Shown here piece after piece: positions 53,164 to 62,895 of a stretch of DNA of 64,000 nucleotides. The stretch's first letter is position 1. Each line of letters starts with the position of its first letter. Below the pieces are notes generated by a model. That model had not been told where the DNA came from. It saw only the letters and a list, made by a program, of their open reading frames with translations, and did not search any database. This DNA is from Dictyoglomus sp. (GTDB lineage: Bacteria > Dictyoglomota > Dictyoglomia > Dictyoglomales > Dictyoglomaceae), in the NCBI GenBank assembly GCA_025060475.1, contig JANXBZ010000003.1:49602-113601 (forward strand). Reading direction: 5' to 3'. The translations under genes were made by a program, and so were the position numbers.

Positions 53164-53989
53164 AGGAGAGGAGATATACAAATTAGTAAAAAAACTTATA
53201 GAAGATGCTAATTTTGAATTACCTTCAGATGTTCTTACTGCTCTAATGAGGGCAAAAGAATTAGAAGAAAATATAAATGCCAGAATAGCTTTAGATATTT
53301 TAATAGAAAACGCAAAGATAGCTAAAGAAAAAAGAATTCCTATATGTCAAGATTGTGGAATGGTTGTAATATTCATAGAAAAGGGAGAGGAAGTCTTTAT
53401 AGATGGCCCTATAGAAGAATTCCTAAATAAAGCGGTGAGTGAAGCTTATTTAGATAACTATCTTAGAAGTTCTGTAGTTAAAGATCCCCTTCTAAGGGAA
53501 AATACTAAAGATAATACTCCACCAATTATTCATTGGAACTGTGTTCCTGGAAAAAAAATTAGAATATCAGTTATGATAAAAGGATTTGGAAGCGAAAATG
53601 CAAGTACAGTAAAAATGCTAAATCCTACTTTAAGTAAAGATGAGATAATAAGTGAAGTTGTAGATCATGTTAAAGAATATGGACCAAATACTTGTCCTCC
53701 ATTAATTGTAGGTTTAGGAATTGGTGGGACTATGGAAAAAGCTATTTATCTTTCTAAGAAGGCTATATTAAGACCTATATATAGTAGAAACAAAAAATCT
53801 CATCTAAGGGAACTTGAAGAGGAGCTTCTTTATAAAGTTAACGCTTTAAATATTGGACCAGGAGGATTAGGAGGAAAAACTACAGCTCTAGATGTTCATA
53901 TTGAAGAGTATCCTACTCATATTGCAGGTTTGCCTTTAGCCATTAATCTTCAATGTTATGCTGTAAGATTTAAGGAAATAGAGATATGA
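53150..53989 (+). CDS. Class I fumarase/mesaconase-type hydratase, alpha subunit
   Basis: 279 aa, Fe-S hydratase alpha domain (FumA/TtdA family): IPICQDCGMVVIF with an Fe-S Cys, HWNCVPGKKIRI, GPNTCPPLIVGLGIGGTMEKA. Annotated as fumarase in most genomes. Here, after mesaconate-producing genes, it is likely to hydrate mesaconate to citramalate, though fumarate is not excluded. Overlaps the beta subunit by 4 bases. Confidence 0.86.
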   Translation: MRIVKGEEIYKLVKKLIEDANFELPSDVLTALMRAKELEENINARIALDILIENAKIAKEKRIPICQDCGMVVIFIEKGEEVFIDGPIEEFLNKAVSEAYLDNYLRSSVVKDPLLRENTKDNTPPIIHWNCVPGKKIRISVMIKGFGSENASTVKMLNPTLSKDEIISEVVDHVKEYGPNTCPPLIVGLGIGGTMEKAIYLSKKAILRPIYSRNKKSHLRELEEELLYKVNALNIGPGGLGGKTTALDVHIEEYPTHIAGLPLAINLQCYAVRFKEIEI

Positions 53990-54510
53990 AAAAAATAGAA
54001 TTACCTTTAAAAGAAGAGGATATTTTAAATTTAAAAGTAGGAGAATGGGTCGAATTAAATGGTCCTTGCTATTCTGCAAGAGATTCTGCTCATAGAAGAA
54101 TTTGTGAAGCATTAGAAAAGGGGGAGAAGCTTCCTATAGATTTAAAAGGAATCACTATTTACTATATGGGACCTTCACCTGCACCTCCTGGAAGAATTAT
54201 TGGTTCTTGTGGGCCTACAACGAGCAAAAGGATGGATCCTTTTACTCCGAAGCTTCTCTCCCTTGGAGTTAAAGGATTTATAGGAAAAGGGAAAAGAAAT
54301 ATAGAAGTAAGAGATGCTATTAAAAATTTTAAAGGTATTTATTTTGTAACTATAGGTGGAGCAGGTGCGTATCTTTCAGAAAAAATTAAAAAAATAGAGT
54401 TAGTAGCTTACGAGGATTTAGGACCTGAAGCAATATATTATCTTGAGCTTTTTCATTTTCCTGTGATGGTAGCAATAGATTCTTATGGGAGAGATTTCTT
54501 TGACAAATGA
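53986..54510 (+). CDS. Class I fumarase/mesaconase-type hydratase, beta subunit
   Basis: 174 aa beta domain: VELNGPCYSARDSAHRRI, YYMGPSPAPPG, GSCGPTTSKRMDPFTPKLL, FVTIGGAGAYLSEKI. Works with the alpha subunit at 53150. Substrate is probably mesaconate from context; a fumarase role in an incomplete TCA cycle is the alternative. Overlaps the P-loop gene by 4 bases. Confidence 0.86.
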   Translation: MKKIELPLKEEDILNLKVGEWVELNGPCYSARDSAHRRICEALEKGEKLPIDLKGITIYYMGPSPAPPGRIIGSCGPTTSKRMDPFTPKLLSLGVKGFIGKGKRNIEVRDAIKNFKGIYFVTIGGAGAYLSEKIKKIELVAYEDLGPEAIYYLELFHFPVMVAIDSYGRDFFDK

Positions 54511-55436
54511 AACTAGAAAAAGTCCTTCTAAATAAGGCTATATACTATGCACCAAGAGGGGAAGTAAGATTAATTCTATTAGGAAATGTTATTTCTCATA
54601 ATTTTCTTTCTCCTTTTGACAAGTTAATTGGAATAGTTGGAGATAGCGGTTCGGGAAAATCTTTACTTATAAAGGGAATTTTTCCAGGGTTGAATTTGAC
54701 TAACGATGATGAAGGTATTTATAGAAGACCTTTACCTTTACTTGAAGATTTTGAGAGAAATAATTTTTATGAGTATATATATCATGTAGATATACGCTTT
54801 GAAATGGCTTTTACTCCTATTTATCTTTTAGGAGAGGCAATTTTAAAGGCTTTAGAAAGAGATAAGAAAGTTGTAGTGGAGCACTTTGAGATTATTTATC
54901 CCTATATAAAAAGAAATGCAGATATTTTAATTGGAATAGGAGAAGAAGTTATAGTGGTTCGTCCTAATATATTTGGCCCCGAACCTCAAGAAATTGTAGA
55001 AATTGTTTTTAAATCCTTGCCTTACCGCTTACAAGCCCATACTGCAGAAGATATAACTGGCTTAGTTTTAGAAGAATATGGATATTCAAGGTTAATAGAG
55101 GCCCATAGTGATATTAAACATGGTTTTGTTATTACTCTAAAAGAAAAACCTTTATTAGATATTCCCTTCATTGAGGAAGAAGTTAGAAAATACCTAAGAA
55201 AAAATTTAGATGTCTCTTATCATGATCATCAGCATATTAAAATTGGAGAAAAAATAGTTAAATGCACAGGACCAAGACTTCACGTGAAAAATACTGAAGA
55301 AATTAAAGAATTTTATCTATTTCCAGAATACATATATTCTTCTTCTGAGAATTGTTATTTATTAGTTGGTTTTGTAAATAGAGAAGAGTATAATAAAATA
55401 CTTATTAAATTCAATAAGAAAAAGGAAGAACTATGA
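54507..55436 (+). CDS. P-loop NTPase-like protein of unknown function, coupled to the mesaconate genes
   Basis: 309 aa. N-terminal [14 protein letters not shown], then a Walker A GDSGSGKS at 45-52 and a DDEG segment. The C-terminal part has HDHQH (about 240) and CTGPRLHV, resembling the Ala/Thr-tRNA synthetase second additional domain; I recall a family annotated that way in Clostridia, but cannot check it. It overlaps the beta subunit and rph by 4 bases each. A nucleotide-dependent or tRNA-editing-like role is a guess. Confidence 0.55.
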   Translation: MKLEKVLLNKAIYYAPRGEVRLILLGNVISHNFLSPFDKLIGIVGDSGSGKSLLIKGIFPGLNLTNDDEGIYRRPLPLLEDFERNNFYEYIYHVDIRFEMAFTPIYLLGEAILKALERDKKVVVEHFEIIYPYIKRNADILIGIGEEVIVVRPNIFGPEPQEIVEIVFKSLPYRLQAHTAEDITGLVLEEYGYSRLIEAHSDIKHGFVITLKEKPLLDIPFIEEEVRKYLRKNLDVSYHDHQHIKIGEKIVKCTGPRLHVKNTEEIKEFYLFPEYIYSSSENCYLLVGFVNREEYNKILIKFNKKKEEL

Positions 55437-56155
55437 TAAGGGCAGATAAGAGAACAAATGAAGATTTAAGACCTATTAAAATTATAAGAAATTATCTTAA
55501 ATATCCCTTAGGGTCTGTTTTAATAGAAATGGGAGAAACAAAAGTTATATGTTCTGTGTCTTTAGAAGATAAAGTTCCACCATTTTTAAAAGGAACAAAT
55601 CAAGGATGGCTTACAGCAGAGTATGGAATGCTTCCTGGGTCAACACCTGAAAGAAAGGTTAGAGATATAACAAAGGGTGTTCTTAATGGAAGATCTCAAG
55701 AAATTCAGAGACTTATTGGTAGAGCCTTAAGAGCTGTTGTAGATTTAACAAAAATTGGTGAAAGAACCCTTTGGATTGATGCAGATGTAATTCAAGCAGA
55801 TGGAGGAACAAGAACTGCTGCAATTTCAGGAGCTTTTGTGGCTTTGGTTGATGCCTTAAGTAAATTAAAGAAAGATGGCATTATTAAAGAAATTCCCATA
55901 AAAGAGTTCTTGGCTGCTGTTTCTGTGGGAATTGTTAATGGGGAGATACTTTTAGATCTTGTTGCTCAGGAAGATATGAGAGCAGAAGTTGATTTTAATG
56001 TTGTTATGACTGAAAGTTTTAAAATTGTGGAAATTCAGGGTACGGCAGAAAAAGTTCCTTTTACTATGGAACAATTACAAAAAATGTTAAAATTAGCACA
56101 AAAAGGAATATCTCAAATTATTGAGATACAAAAGAAGGCTTTAGGCATACAATGA
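55433..56155 (+). CDS. rph: Ribonuclease PH
   Basis: 240 aa phosphorolytic 3'-5' RNase that trims tRNA 3' ends. [38 protein letters not shown] and [21 protein letters not shown] are diagnostic. Followed by rdgB with a 4-base overlap, the usual pairing. Confidence 0.95.
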   Translation: MIRADKRTNEDLRPIKIIRNYLKYPLGSVLIEMGETKVICSVSLEDKVPPFLKGTNQGWLTAEYGMLPGSTPERKVRDITKGVLNGRSQEIQRLIGRALRAVVDLTKIGERTLWIDADVIQADGGTRTAAISGAFVALVDALSKLKKDGIIKEIPIKEFLAAVSVGIVNGEILLDLVAQEDMRAEVDFNVVMTESFKIVEIQGTAEKVPFTMEQLQKMLKLAQKGISQIIEIQKKALGIQ

Positions 56156-56760
56156 AAAAGATTATTTTAGCTACATTAAATGAAAATAAAATAAAGGAGA
56201 TAAAAGAAATTTTACCTGATTTAAAGGATTTTTTTGTTTCTCCACAAGAATTTTCTATATTTTCTTTTCCAGAAGAAACAGGAAAAGATTATAAAGAAAA
56301 TGCCTATATAAAAGCCTTATTTGTTTGTGAAAAAACAAATCTTCCTTCTATAGGAGAAGATTCAGGACTTGAAATTGATTTTCTGGGAGGAGCCCCAGGT
56401 ATATATTCTGCAAGATTTGGTGGAAACATTTCTTTTTCAGAGAAAATGAAAATTATCTTAGAAAAAATGAAAAATGTCCCTTGGGAGGAAAGAACTGCTG
56501 AATTTGTTTGTACTCTAGCTATTGTTCTTCCAGAAAAGAAAAAAGAACCAATCTTTATAGAAGGTAGAGTAAAGGGATATATATATTGGGAACCAAAAGG
56601 AGATAATGGATTTGGATATGATCCCATATTTTATTATCCAGAATATAAATGTACCTTTGGAGAATTAACATTACAAGAAAAGAACAAAATTAGTCATAGA
56701 GCAAAGGCCTTTCTGAAAGCAGGAGATATTTTAAAAAAAATTGTAAAGGGGGAAATTTAA
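56152..56760 (+). CDS. rdgB: XTP/dITP diphosphatase (RdgB/HAM1)
   Basis: 202 aa. [16 protein letters not shown], the [24 protein letters not shown]-type motif (as [16 protein letters not shown]) and GFGYDPIF are family signatures. Removes non-canonical purine nucleoside triphosphates. ridA starts the base after its stop. Confidence 0.93.
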   Translation: MKKIILATLNENKIKEIKEILPDLKDFFVSPQEFSIFSFPEETGKDYKENAYIKALFVCEKTNLPSIGEDSGLEIDFLGGAPGIYSARFGGNISFSEKMKIILEKMKNVPWEERTAEFVCTLAIVLPEKKKEPIFIEGRVKGYIYWEPKGDNGFGYDPIFYYPEYKCTFGELTLQEKNKISHRAKAFLKAGDILKKIVKGEI

Positions 56761-57141
56761 ATGACAAAAGAAGTTCTTATTACTAATAAAGCTCCAAAAG
56801 CTATTGGTCCTTACTCTCAAGCTGTCAAAGTGGGAAATTTTATCTTTATATCAGGACAGATTCCTATAGATCCAGATACTGGAGAGGTTATAGATGGGGA
56901 TATAAAAGAACAAACAAAAAGAGTGTTAGAAAATATAAAAGGAATATTAGAAAGTGTTTCCTGTTCTTTAAATAATGTGGTTAAAACCACAGTTTTTCTT
57001 AAAAATCTTGATGATTTCTCTGCTATGAACGAAATATATGCAACTTATTTTCCTGAAAATCCACCTGCAAGATCAACTATTGAGGTATCAAAACTTCCAA
57101 AAGGAGTAAGCATAGAAATTGAAGCTATTGCTATAATCTAG
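56761..57141 (+). CDS. ridA: RidA family enamine/imine deaminase
   Basis: 126 aa. [23 protein letters not shown], and the C-terminal [15 protein letters not shown] with the catalytic Arg. Detoxifies reactive 2-aminoacrylate formed by PLP enzymes. Adjacent to rdgB with no gap. Confidence 0.93.
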   Translation: MTKEVLITNKAPKAIGPYSQAVKVGNFIFISGQIPIDPDTGEVIDGDIKEQTKRVLENIKGILESVSCSLNNVVKTTVFLKNLDDFSAMNEIYATYFPENPPARSTIEVSKLPKGVSIEIEAIAII

Positions 57142-57149
57142 AGGAAAAG

Positions 57150-57830
57150 ATGATTCCTTTAAGGGATAATATTCCTCCAAAAAGATATCCATTAGTAAAT
57201 AAAACTTTAATTATTATTAACTTTATTATATTCTTTTGGGAGTTAGGATTACCAGGAAATTATCGAGAGTATATATTTTGGAAATTTGGATTTATTCCTC
57301 AAAGATTCTTAGAATTAAATTTTCTTCCTTCAAATCTTTTTACTTTGATTTCTTCGTTATTTCTTCATGGTGGTTGGGCACATATTTTAGGAAATATGCT
57401 TTTTTTATGGATTTTTGGAGATAATGTGGAAGGGAGTATGGGGCATTTCAGATACTTATTATTTTATCTAAGTGCAGGTATAGTTGCTAATATTATTCAA
57501 GGATTTTTTAGTTTCAATAAACTTATTCCTACAATTGGGGCCAGTGGGGCAATAGCAGGGGTTTTGGGAGCATACTTAGTTTACTTTCCAGGAGCTAAAA
57601 TTCTTACTTTAGTTTTTTTAGGGTTTTTTATTGAATTCATCTATATTCCAGCAAGTTTTTTTCTAGTTCTTTGGTTCTTAGTACAATTTTTCTCAGGAAT
57701 GGCTTCTTTGGCTCTTTATGAAATAACTGGTGGTATAGCTTGGTGGGCTCATATTGGTGGTTTTCTTTTTGGAATAATTATTGCTCCCTTTTTAAGAAAA
57801 TATAGAAGGTATTACTTTTACTATTTTTAA
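57150..57830 (+). CDS. Rhomboid-family intramembrane serine protease
   Basis: 226 aa, about six transmembrane helices. Catalytic Ser in GASGAIAG and His in WWAHIGGFLFG; HGGWAHILGNMLFLWIFGDN supplies the oxyanion/substrate region. Full catalytic set. It neighbours another membrane protease, so the pair may be a membrane proteolysis unit. Confidence 0.9.
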   Translation: MIPLRDNIPPKRYPLVNKTLIIINFIIFFWELGLPGNYREYIFWKFGFIPQRFLELNFLPSNLFTLISSLFLHGGWAHILGNMLFLWIFGDNVEGSMGHFRYLLFYLSAGIVANIIQGFFSFNKLIPTIGASGAIAGVLGAYLVYFPGAKILTLVFLGFFIEFIYIPASFFLVLWFLVQFFSGMASLALYEITGGIAWWAHIGGFLFGIIIAPFLRKYRRYYFYYF

Positions 57831-57844
57831 AAGGAGGAATATTT

Positions 57845-58666
57845 ATGAGTTTTTGGGATATCTTTTTGCTAATATTCCTAATCTCAGCAATTTCTCCTGT
57901 GATTAGACAGAAAATTATTGAAGCAGAAAGATATAGGATTATTCAATCTTTAGAAAAAAAGAGAGGATCACGAGTAATTACTTTAATTCATAGACAAGAA
58001 GCAATGAATTTTTTAGGAGTCCCTATTGCAAGATACATAAATATTGAAGACTCTGAAGAAGTACTTCGTGCTATTAGGCTTACCCCTGATGACATGCCTA
58101 TAGATTTGGTCTTACATACTCCTGGAGGATTGGTCTTAGCTGCTGAACAAATTGCCCATGCTCTTAATCAACACAAAGGAAAAGTTACAGTTTTTATCCC
58201 TCATTATGCTATGTCTGGTGGAACTTTCATTGCTCTTGCAGCAGACGAAATCGTTATGGATGAGAATGCAGTTTTAGGACCGGTAGATCCCCAGATTGGA
58301 GAATATCCTGCTGTTTCTATTTTAGCAGCTATTGAAAGAAAAGGGGTAGAAAAGGTAGATGATAAAACATTAATTTTAGGAGATATTGCTAAAAAAGCAG
58401 TTCAACAAGTAAAAAACGCAGTTTTTGAGCTTTTAAAAGATAACATGCCTGAAGACAAGGCAATGGAAATAGCTGAAACATTAGCAAGTGGTAAATGGAC
58501 CCATGATTATCCTATAACTGTAGAGGAAGCTCAAAAAATTGGACTTCCTGTGAGGGTTGGATTACCTCCTGAGATTTATGCACTAATGAGTTTGTATCCC
58601 CAAACTCATGTAGGAAGACCATCAGTTCAATATATCCCTGTTCCTTATAGGAGTAAACAAACTTGA
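57845..58666 (+). CDS. Membrane-anchored ClpP-class serine protease (SDH_sah family)
   Basis: 273 aa with one N-terminal transmembrane helix (about 4-20) and a ClpP/crotonase-like domain. VLHTPGGLVLAAEQIA, then the nucleophile Ser in YAMSGGTFIALAADEI and VLGPVDPQIGEYPA. Related to periplasmic proteases annotated SDH_sah/DUF114. Its stop overlaps the -35 of the hrcA promoter. Confidence 0.84.
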   Translation: MSFWDIFLLIFLISAISPVIRQKIIEAERYRIIQSLEKKRGSRVITLIHRQEAMNFLGVPIARYINIEDSEEVLRAIRLTPDDMPIDLVLHTPGGLVLAAEQIAHALNQHKGKVTVFIPHYAMSGGTFIALAADEIVMDENAVLGPVDPQIGEYPAVSILAAIERKGVEKVDDKTLILGDIAKKAVQQVKNAVFELLKDNMPEDKAMEIAETLASGKWTHDYPITVEEAQKIGLPVRVGLPPEIYALMSLYPQTHVGRPSVQYIPVPYRSKQT

Positions 58667-58691
58667 CATAAAAATTTTTAAGTGATAATCT
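58663..58691 (+). promoter_or_regulatory. Promoter for hrcA (near-consensus, extended -10)
   Basis: TTGACA (58663-58668), 17-base spacer, TAATCT (58686-58691) with a TGn extension at 58683-58685. The -35 overlaps the stop of the preceding gene. The start falls just before the CIRCE operator. Confidence 0.75.
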
Positions 58692-58700
58692 ATAAACGGT

Positions 58701-58727
58701 TTAGCAGTCCCTAATAAGGAGTGCTAA
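58701..58727 (+). promoter_or_regulatory. CIRCE operator (HrcA-binding inverted repeat)
   Basis: TTAGCAGTC - 9 bases - GAGTGCTAA, differing from the consensus TTAGCACTC-N9-GAGTGCTAA at one position in the left arm. It lies directly after the promoter start. The aaggag SD for hrcA (58716-58721) is inside its spacer and right arm, so binding or folding would also affect translation. Confidence 0.9.
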
Positions 58728-58730
58728 AAA

Positions 58731-59759
58731 ATGTTAGATGAAAGGAAACAGAAAATTTTAAGGATAACAGTTAAAGACTATATAGAATCTGCTCAGCCTG
58801 TGAGTTCTAGAGTATTGGCAAAAAAATATCATTTAGGATGGAGTCCTGCTACTATTCGTAATGAAATGGCAGATTTAGAAGAAGCAGGATATCTAATACA
58901 ACCTCATACTTCTGCAGGAAGAATTCCCTCAGATAGAGGTTATAGGTTTTATGTGGATTTTCTTATGGACTTAGAACCACCAACTCAAGAAGATGTTGAA
59001 TACATAAATTATTCCTTTCTTTGCCCATTAAGCTGGGAAAATCTACTTCAGCAAGTAGCTGAGGTATTATCTCAAAGAACTGCTTTTATTGGAGTAGTAC
59101 TATTTCCACAATTAAATTCTTCTTTTCTTAAGAAAATAGAATTAGTTGAATTGAATGAAAATGTAATTTCTTTAATTATGACCACATCTACTGGTATAGT
59201 TAAAGAAAGAATAATCAAGTTATCTGATCCTCTTCAAGAATTTGAACTTTACTCTATTAAAGAAAGTCTTAATAGAAGTTTTTCAAATGAAGAGCTTCAA
59301 AAAGTCTACTGGTTATTATTAGATAAGAAAATTCCTAAAGATATACCTGTAGAAATATACCAAGGCTTAGAGCAATTATTATGGGAAGTTTTAGAGAAAG
59401 AAAAAGAAGAAGGGGTATTTATAGCAGGAATTTCTCGTATATTTAGACACTTGGAGTTTCAAGATATAAATAAGGTTAAGGATTTATTAAGTGTCTTAGA
59501 AGAAGAGAAAACCTTAACTTCTTTATTATTCTCTGCCTTTTTAAATCATGGATTGACAATTCTTATTGGGAATGAAATTGGAATTTCTGAGTTAAGTGAT
59601 TGCAGTATTATCACTACTGTCTATTCTCTTAAAAATAATGTTATTGGTACCCTTGGCATGATAGGACCCAAGAGAATGAAGTATGAGAGAATGTTAACTC
59701 TTGTAGAGTTAATGGGTAAAGTTCTTTCAGAGAAATTGAGTGAATTTTTTGATAAATAA
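58731..59759 (+). CDS. hrcA: Heat-inducible transcription repressor HrcA
   Basis: 342 aa. Winged helix at the N-terminus (KILRITVKDYIESAQPVSSRVLAKKY and WSPATIRNEMADLEEAGYL), then the effector-sensing domain with the GEIGI-like GNEIGISELSDCS. Represses chaperone genes through CIRCE, with one site immediately upstream for autocontrol. grpE, dnaK and dnaJ do not follow, unlike in most bacteria with this order; the next gene is rsmE. Confidence 0.95.
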   Translation: MLDERKQKILRITVKDYIESAQPVSSRVLAKKYHLGWSPATIRNEMADLEEAGYLIQPHTSAGRIPSDRGYRFYVDFLMDLEPPTQEDVEYINYSFLCPLSWENLLQQVAEVLSQRTAFIGVVLFPQLNSSFLKKIELVELNENVISLIMTTSTGIVKERIIKLSDPLQEFELYSIKESLNRSFSNEELQKVYWLLLDKKIPKDIPVEIYQGLEQLLWEVLEKEKEEGVFIAGISRIFRHLEFQDINKVKDLLSVLEEEKTLTSLLFSAFLNHGLTILIGNEIGISELSDCSIITTVYSLKNNVIGTLGMIGPKRMKYERMLTLVELMGKVLSEKLSEFFDK

Positions 59760-59762
59760 TCG

Positions 59763-60506
59763 ATGTCTCCTCTTTTTTTTGCAGATGAATTTAAACCTCC
59801 GAGATTCCTAATACTTAAAAAACCCGAAGAAATTTTTCATTTAATAAAAGTCTTAAGATATAGAAAAGGAGAAGATTTAGTTTTAAAAGCTTTAGATGGG
59901 AACTTATATTTATCAAAAATAATTGAAATCCAAAGAAATCAAGTAATATTTGAAATAATAACAAAAATAGAAAGAAATCCTGAAATAAATTTCGAAATTT
60001 ATTTGTGTCAAAGTTTACCAAAACTTGATAAATGGGAATGGATTCTAGAAAAAGCAACAGAATTAGGAGTTAGTGGCTTTTTTCCTTTACAAACAGAGAG
60101 AAGTATTGTAAACTTAGAAAAGGAGAAATTAGAAAAAAAGTATGAAAGATGGAGAAAGATCATAAATGAAGCAGTGAAGCAGAGTGAAAGGAAAAGAGTT
60201 CCAGATTTATTTCCTATTTTGAGATTGGAAAAGTGTTTAGATATAATAATGAAGGAAAAAGGAAATATTTTGGTGGCGTGGGAAAAGGCAGATTTGAGTC
60301 TAAAAAAGGTAATTAGTAATATTAGGGAGAAAATATATTTATTTATAGGACCCGAAGGAAGTTTTTCAGAAGAGGAAATTGAAATACTGAAAAAAAATGG
60401 AGGTATTTTTTTTAATATGGGACCAAGAATACTAAAGGTAGAGACTGCGTCTATAGTAGCCCTTTCTCTGGTTTTATATGAGAAGGGAGGTTTAGGTTTA
60501 GAGTAA
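59763..60506 (+). CDS. rsmE: 16S rRNA (uracil-1498-N3)-methyltransferase
   Basis: 247 aa SPOUT methyltransferase. N-terminal PUA-like region, then EWILEKATELGVSGFFPLQTERS and C-terminal FIGPEGSFSEEEIEIL and LRVETA-like RILKVETASIVAL. Usually encoded after dnaJ/prmA in the hrcA-dnaK region; here directly after hrcA. 3-base gap to hrcA. Confidence 0.9.
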   Translation: MSPLFFADEFKPPRFLILKKPEEIFHLIKVLRYRKGEDLVLKALDGNLYLSKIIEIQRNQVIFEIITKIERNPEINFEIYLCQSLPKLDKWEWILEKATELGVSGFFPLQTERSIVNLEKEKLEKKYERWRKIINEAVKQSERKRVPDLFPILRLEKCLDIIMKEKGNILVAWEKADLSLKKVISNIREKIYLFIGPEGSFSEEEIEILKKNGGIFFNMGPRILKVETASIVALSLVLYEKGGLGLE

Positions 60507-60510
60507 ATCC

Positions 60511-61764
60511 TTGGATACTAGAAGTATAAGTTTTTACACTTTTGGATGTAAAGTAAACCAATATGAAACAGAAAAATTAAAAAGTTTAGCTCAAAAAGAG
60601 GGCTGGAGGATAAAATCTTTAGAAGAAGAAACTGATTATATTTTTATACATAGTTGTGCTGTTACCCATATAGCAGAAAGAAAAGCAAGAAGACTTATAA
60701 AATTTTTAAGAAAAAAATTTCCAAACTCTAAGATAATCCTTGCAGGATGCTATCCAGAGAGACTTAAAAATTATAATCTTTCTATTGATGTAGATATTCT
60801 TTTGGATAATAAGGAGAAATGGGAGTTTTTTAAAGGCGAAGAAACTTCTTTTATTCTCTCTGTTCCCCAAGAGAGAACAAGGGCTTTAGTAAAGATTCAA
60901 GATGGATGTAGGCAGTTTTGTAATTATTGTATTGTTCCTTACTTAAGAGGAAGGGAAAGGAGTAAGCCTCAAGAATTAGTTATACAAGAGATAGAAAACC
61001 TTATAAAATTAGGATATAAAGAAATTGTTCTTACTGGAATAAGGCTAGGAGCTTATGGACATGATTTCCAGGATAAAGATGCTCTTTCTAAACTTCTTAA
61101 AAGAATTATTAAATATCCTGAAATAAAAAGAATTCGTTTAAGTTCTATTGAACCCTTGGATATTACTCCTTCTCTGATAGAATTAGCAGGAGAAGAAAAG
61201 ATATGTAGACATTGGCATATTCCTCTCCAGAGTGGAGATGATGAAATATTGAGAAAGATGAATAGAAGATATGATACCTCTTATTATTATGATATAATTC
61301 AAGAATTAAGAAAAAGAGTGAGGGATATTGCAATTACCACAGATGTTATTGTGGGTTATCCAGAAGAAAAAGATGTTAATTTTGAAAATACTGTTAATTT
61401 TATAAAGAAAGTAGGCTTTATGAAACTACACGTATTTCCCTTTTCTTCTAGACCTGGAACTTTTGCAGAAAAATTATCTCCTTTGCCTCCTTCTGTAATT
61501 GAAGAAAGAAAAAGAATATTGATTAATTTAAGTAAAGATTTATGGAAAAAGTATGCAGAAAAGTTCTTAGGAAAAGAAATGGAAGTTTTAGTAGAAGAAG
61601 TTCAAAATGGAGTGGTAGATGGATTAACAGATAATTATTTGAAAGTGGTTTTTAATGATAATTCAGTTAATAAAGGTGATTTTGTAAAAGTCTTTTTAAA
61701 AGAAATTTGCGAAGAAAAAATTCTTGGCGAGAAAGTAAAGAATATGATTTATGTTAATTCTTAA
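60511..61764 (+). CDS. mtaB: tRNA t6A37 methylthiotransferase MtaB
   Basis: 417 aa. UPF0004 domain with [13 protein letters not shown] and [14 protein letters not shown]; radical-SAM cluster [15 protein letters not shown] (CX3CX2C); TRAM domain at the C-terminus. Converts t6A37 to ms2t6A37. Start is TTG without a clear SD, 4 bases after rsmE, so it is likely coupled. Confidence 0.9.
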   Translation: MDTRSISFYTFGCKVNQYETEKLKSLAQKEGWRIKSLEEETDYIFIHSCAVTHIAERKARRLIKFLRKKFPNSKIILAGCYPERLKNYNLSIDVDILLDNKEKWEFFKGEETSFILSVPQERTRALVKIQDGCRQFCNYCIVPYLRGRERSKPQELVIQEIENLIKLGYKEIVLTGIRLGAYGHDFQDKDALSKLLKRIIKYPEIKRIRLSSIEPLDITPSLIELAGEEKICRHWHIPLQSGDDEILRKMNRRYDTSYYYDIIQELRKRVRDIAITTDVIVGYPEEKDVNFENTVNFIKKVGFMKLHVFPFSSRPGTFAEKLSPLPPSVIEERKRILINLSKDLWKKYAEKFLGKEMEVLVEEVQNGVVDGLTDNYLKVVFNDNSVNKGDFVKVFLKEICEEKILGEKVKNMIYVNS

Positions 61765-61790
61765 TTATTTATAAGAAAGGAGGGAAAGTT

Positions 61791-61961
61791 GTGACAGAAG
61801 TAAGAGTAGGAAAAGATGAAAGCTTAGATAGTGCATTAAAGCGATTTAAAAAGAAACTTCAAGAAGATGGAGTTTTGGCAGATATTAGAAGACATGAATA
61901 TTATGAAAAACCTAGTGAGAAAAGAAATAGAAAAAGAGCTCAAGCAAAAAAGAAAAAATAA
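61791..61961 (+). CDS. rpsU: 30S ribosomal protein S21
   Basis: 56 aa starting at GTG with an aaggaggg [22 protein letters not shown], then [27 protein letters not shown]. Lengths and the [13 protein letters not shown] stretch are diagnostic of S21. The mtaB-rpsU-phoH order is typical of Clostridia. Confidence 0.93.
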   Translation: MTEVRVGKDESLDSALKRFKKKLQEDGVLADIRRHEYYEKPSEKRNRKRAQAKKKK

Positions 61962-61980
61962 AGCCTAAAATAAATTTAAG

Positions 61981-62895
61981 ATGGAACAACCTCTAACAAG
62001 AGCGGAGATTATTTTACCTAAGGGCTTCCTTATTATAGAAAGAGGAAAAAGATTATTAGAAGAAGTAAAAGCTTGGCAAGGAGAATATGAGTTAGAAATA
62101 TTCTGGGATGAAGATAAAGTAGTAATTCAAGGAATTGCAGAATTAGTTAATAAAGTTGTGGATTATATAACAGAATATATTAGTGATCATACAAAGACTG
62201 ATAATAAAGCAAGAAGTAAAGTTTTAGTATTAGAAAAAAAATTAATAAGAGTTTCGTCTCCAGGACAAAAAAGATACATTGAAGAGCTGGAGAAAAAAGA
62301 TATTGTATTTGTTATTGGCCCAGCAGGAACAGGTAAAAGTTATTTAGCAATTGTAGCAGGACTTATATTCTTAAAGGAGGGAAAAGTTAAAAAAATAATT
62401 CTAACTCGACCTGTTGTAGAGGCGGGAGAAAAATTAGGTTTTTTGCCAGGTGATCTACAGCAGAAAATAAATCCATATTTAAAGCCCTTATATGATTTTC
62501 TTGAAGAGTTTCTAGGATATGAAAGAGTAGAAAGGCTTATGGAAAAGAAATTGTTAGAGGTTGTTCCTCTTGCCTATATGAGAGGGAGAACTTTTAAGGA
62601 TTCGTTTATATTGTTAGATGAGGCTCAGAATACTACTCCTTTACAGATGAAAATGTTTCTTACAAGGTTTGGGTCTGGAAGCAAAATGGTGATTACAGGA
62701 GACGTAACCCAGATCGATTTAGAAAAAAATCAAAAATCTGGATTACTTCATGCATGGAAAATATTAAAAGATATCAATGATATAGGATTTGTAGAACTTA
62801 CCGAAGAGGATATTGTAAGGCATGATTTAGTAAAAAAGATAGTTAAAGCCTATGATAAATGGGAGAAAGAGAAAGGTGAGCTTAGAGATTTATAA
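61981..62895 (+). CDS. phoH: PhoH-family ATPase
   Basis: 304 aa. N-terminal small beta/alpha (KH-like) domain, then the P-loop VIGPAGTGKSYLAIV, ILTRPVVEAGEKLGFLPGD, and Walker B FILLDEAQNTTPLQMKMFLTRFG. Homologue of YbeZ, working with YbeY in RNA metabolism. Overlaps ybeY. No obvious SD. Confidence 0.92.
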   Translation: MEQPLTRAEIILPKGFLIIERGKRLLEEVKAWQGEYELEIFWDEDKVVIQGIAELVNKVVDYITEYISDHTKTDNKARSKVLVLEKKLIRVSSPGQKRYIEELEKKDIVFVIGPAGTGKSYLAIVAGLIFLKEGKVKKIILTRPVVEAGEKLGFLPGDLQQKINPYLKPLYDFLEEFLGYERVERLMEKKLLEVVPLAYMRGRTFKDSFILLDEAQNTTPLQMKMFLTRFGSGSKMVITGDVTQIDLEKNQKSGLLHAWKILKDINDIGFVELTEEDIVRHDLVKKIVKAYDKWEKEKGELRDL

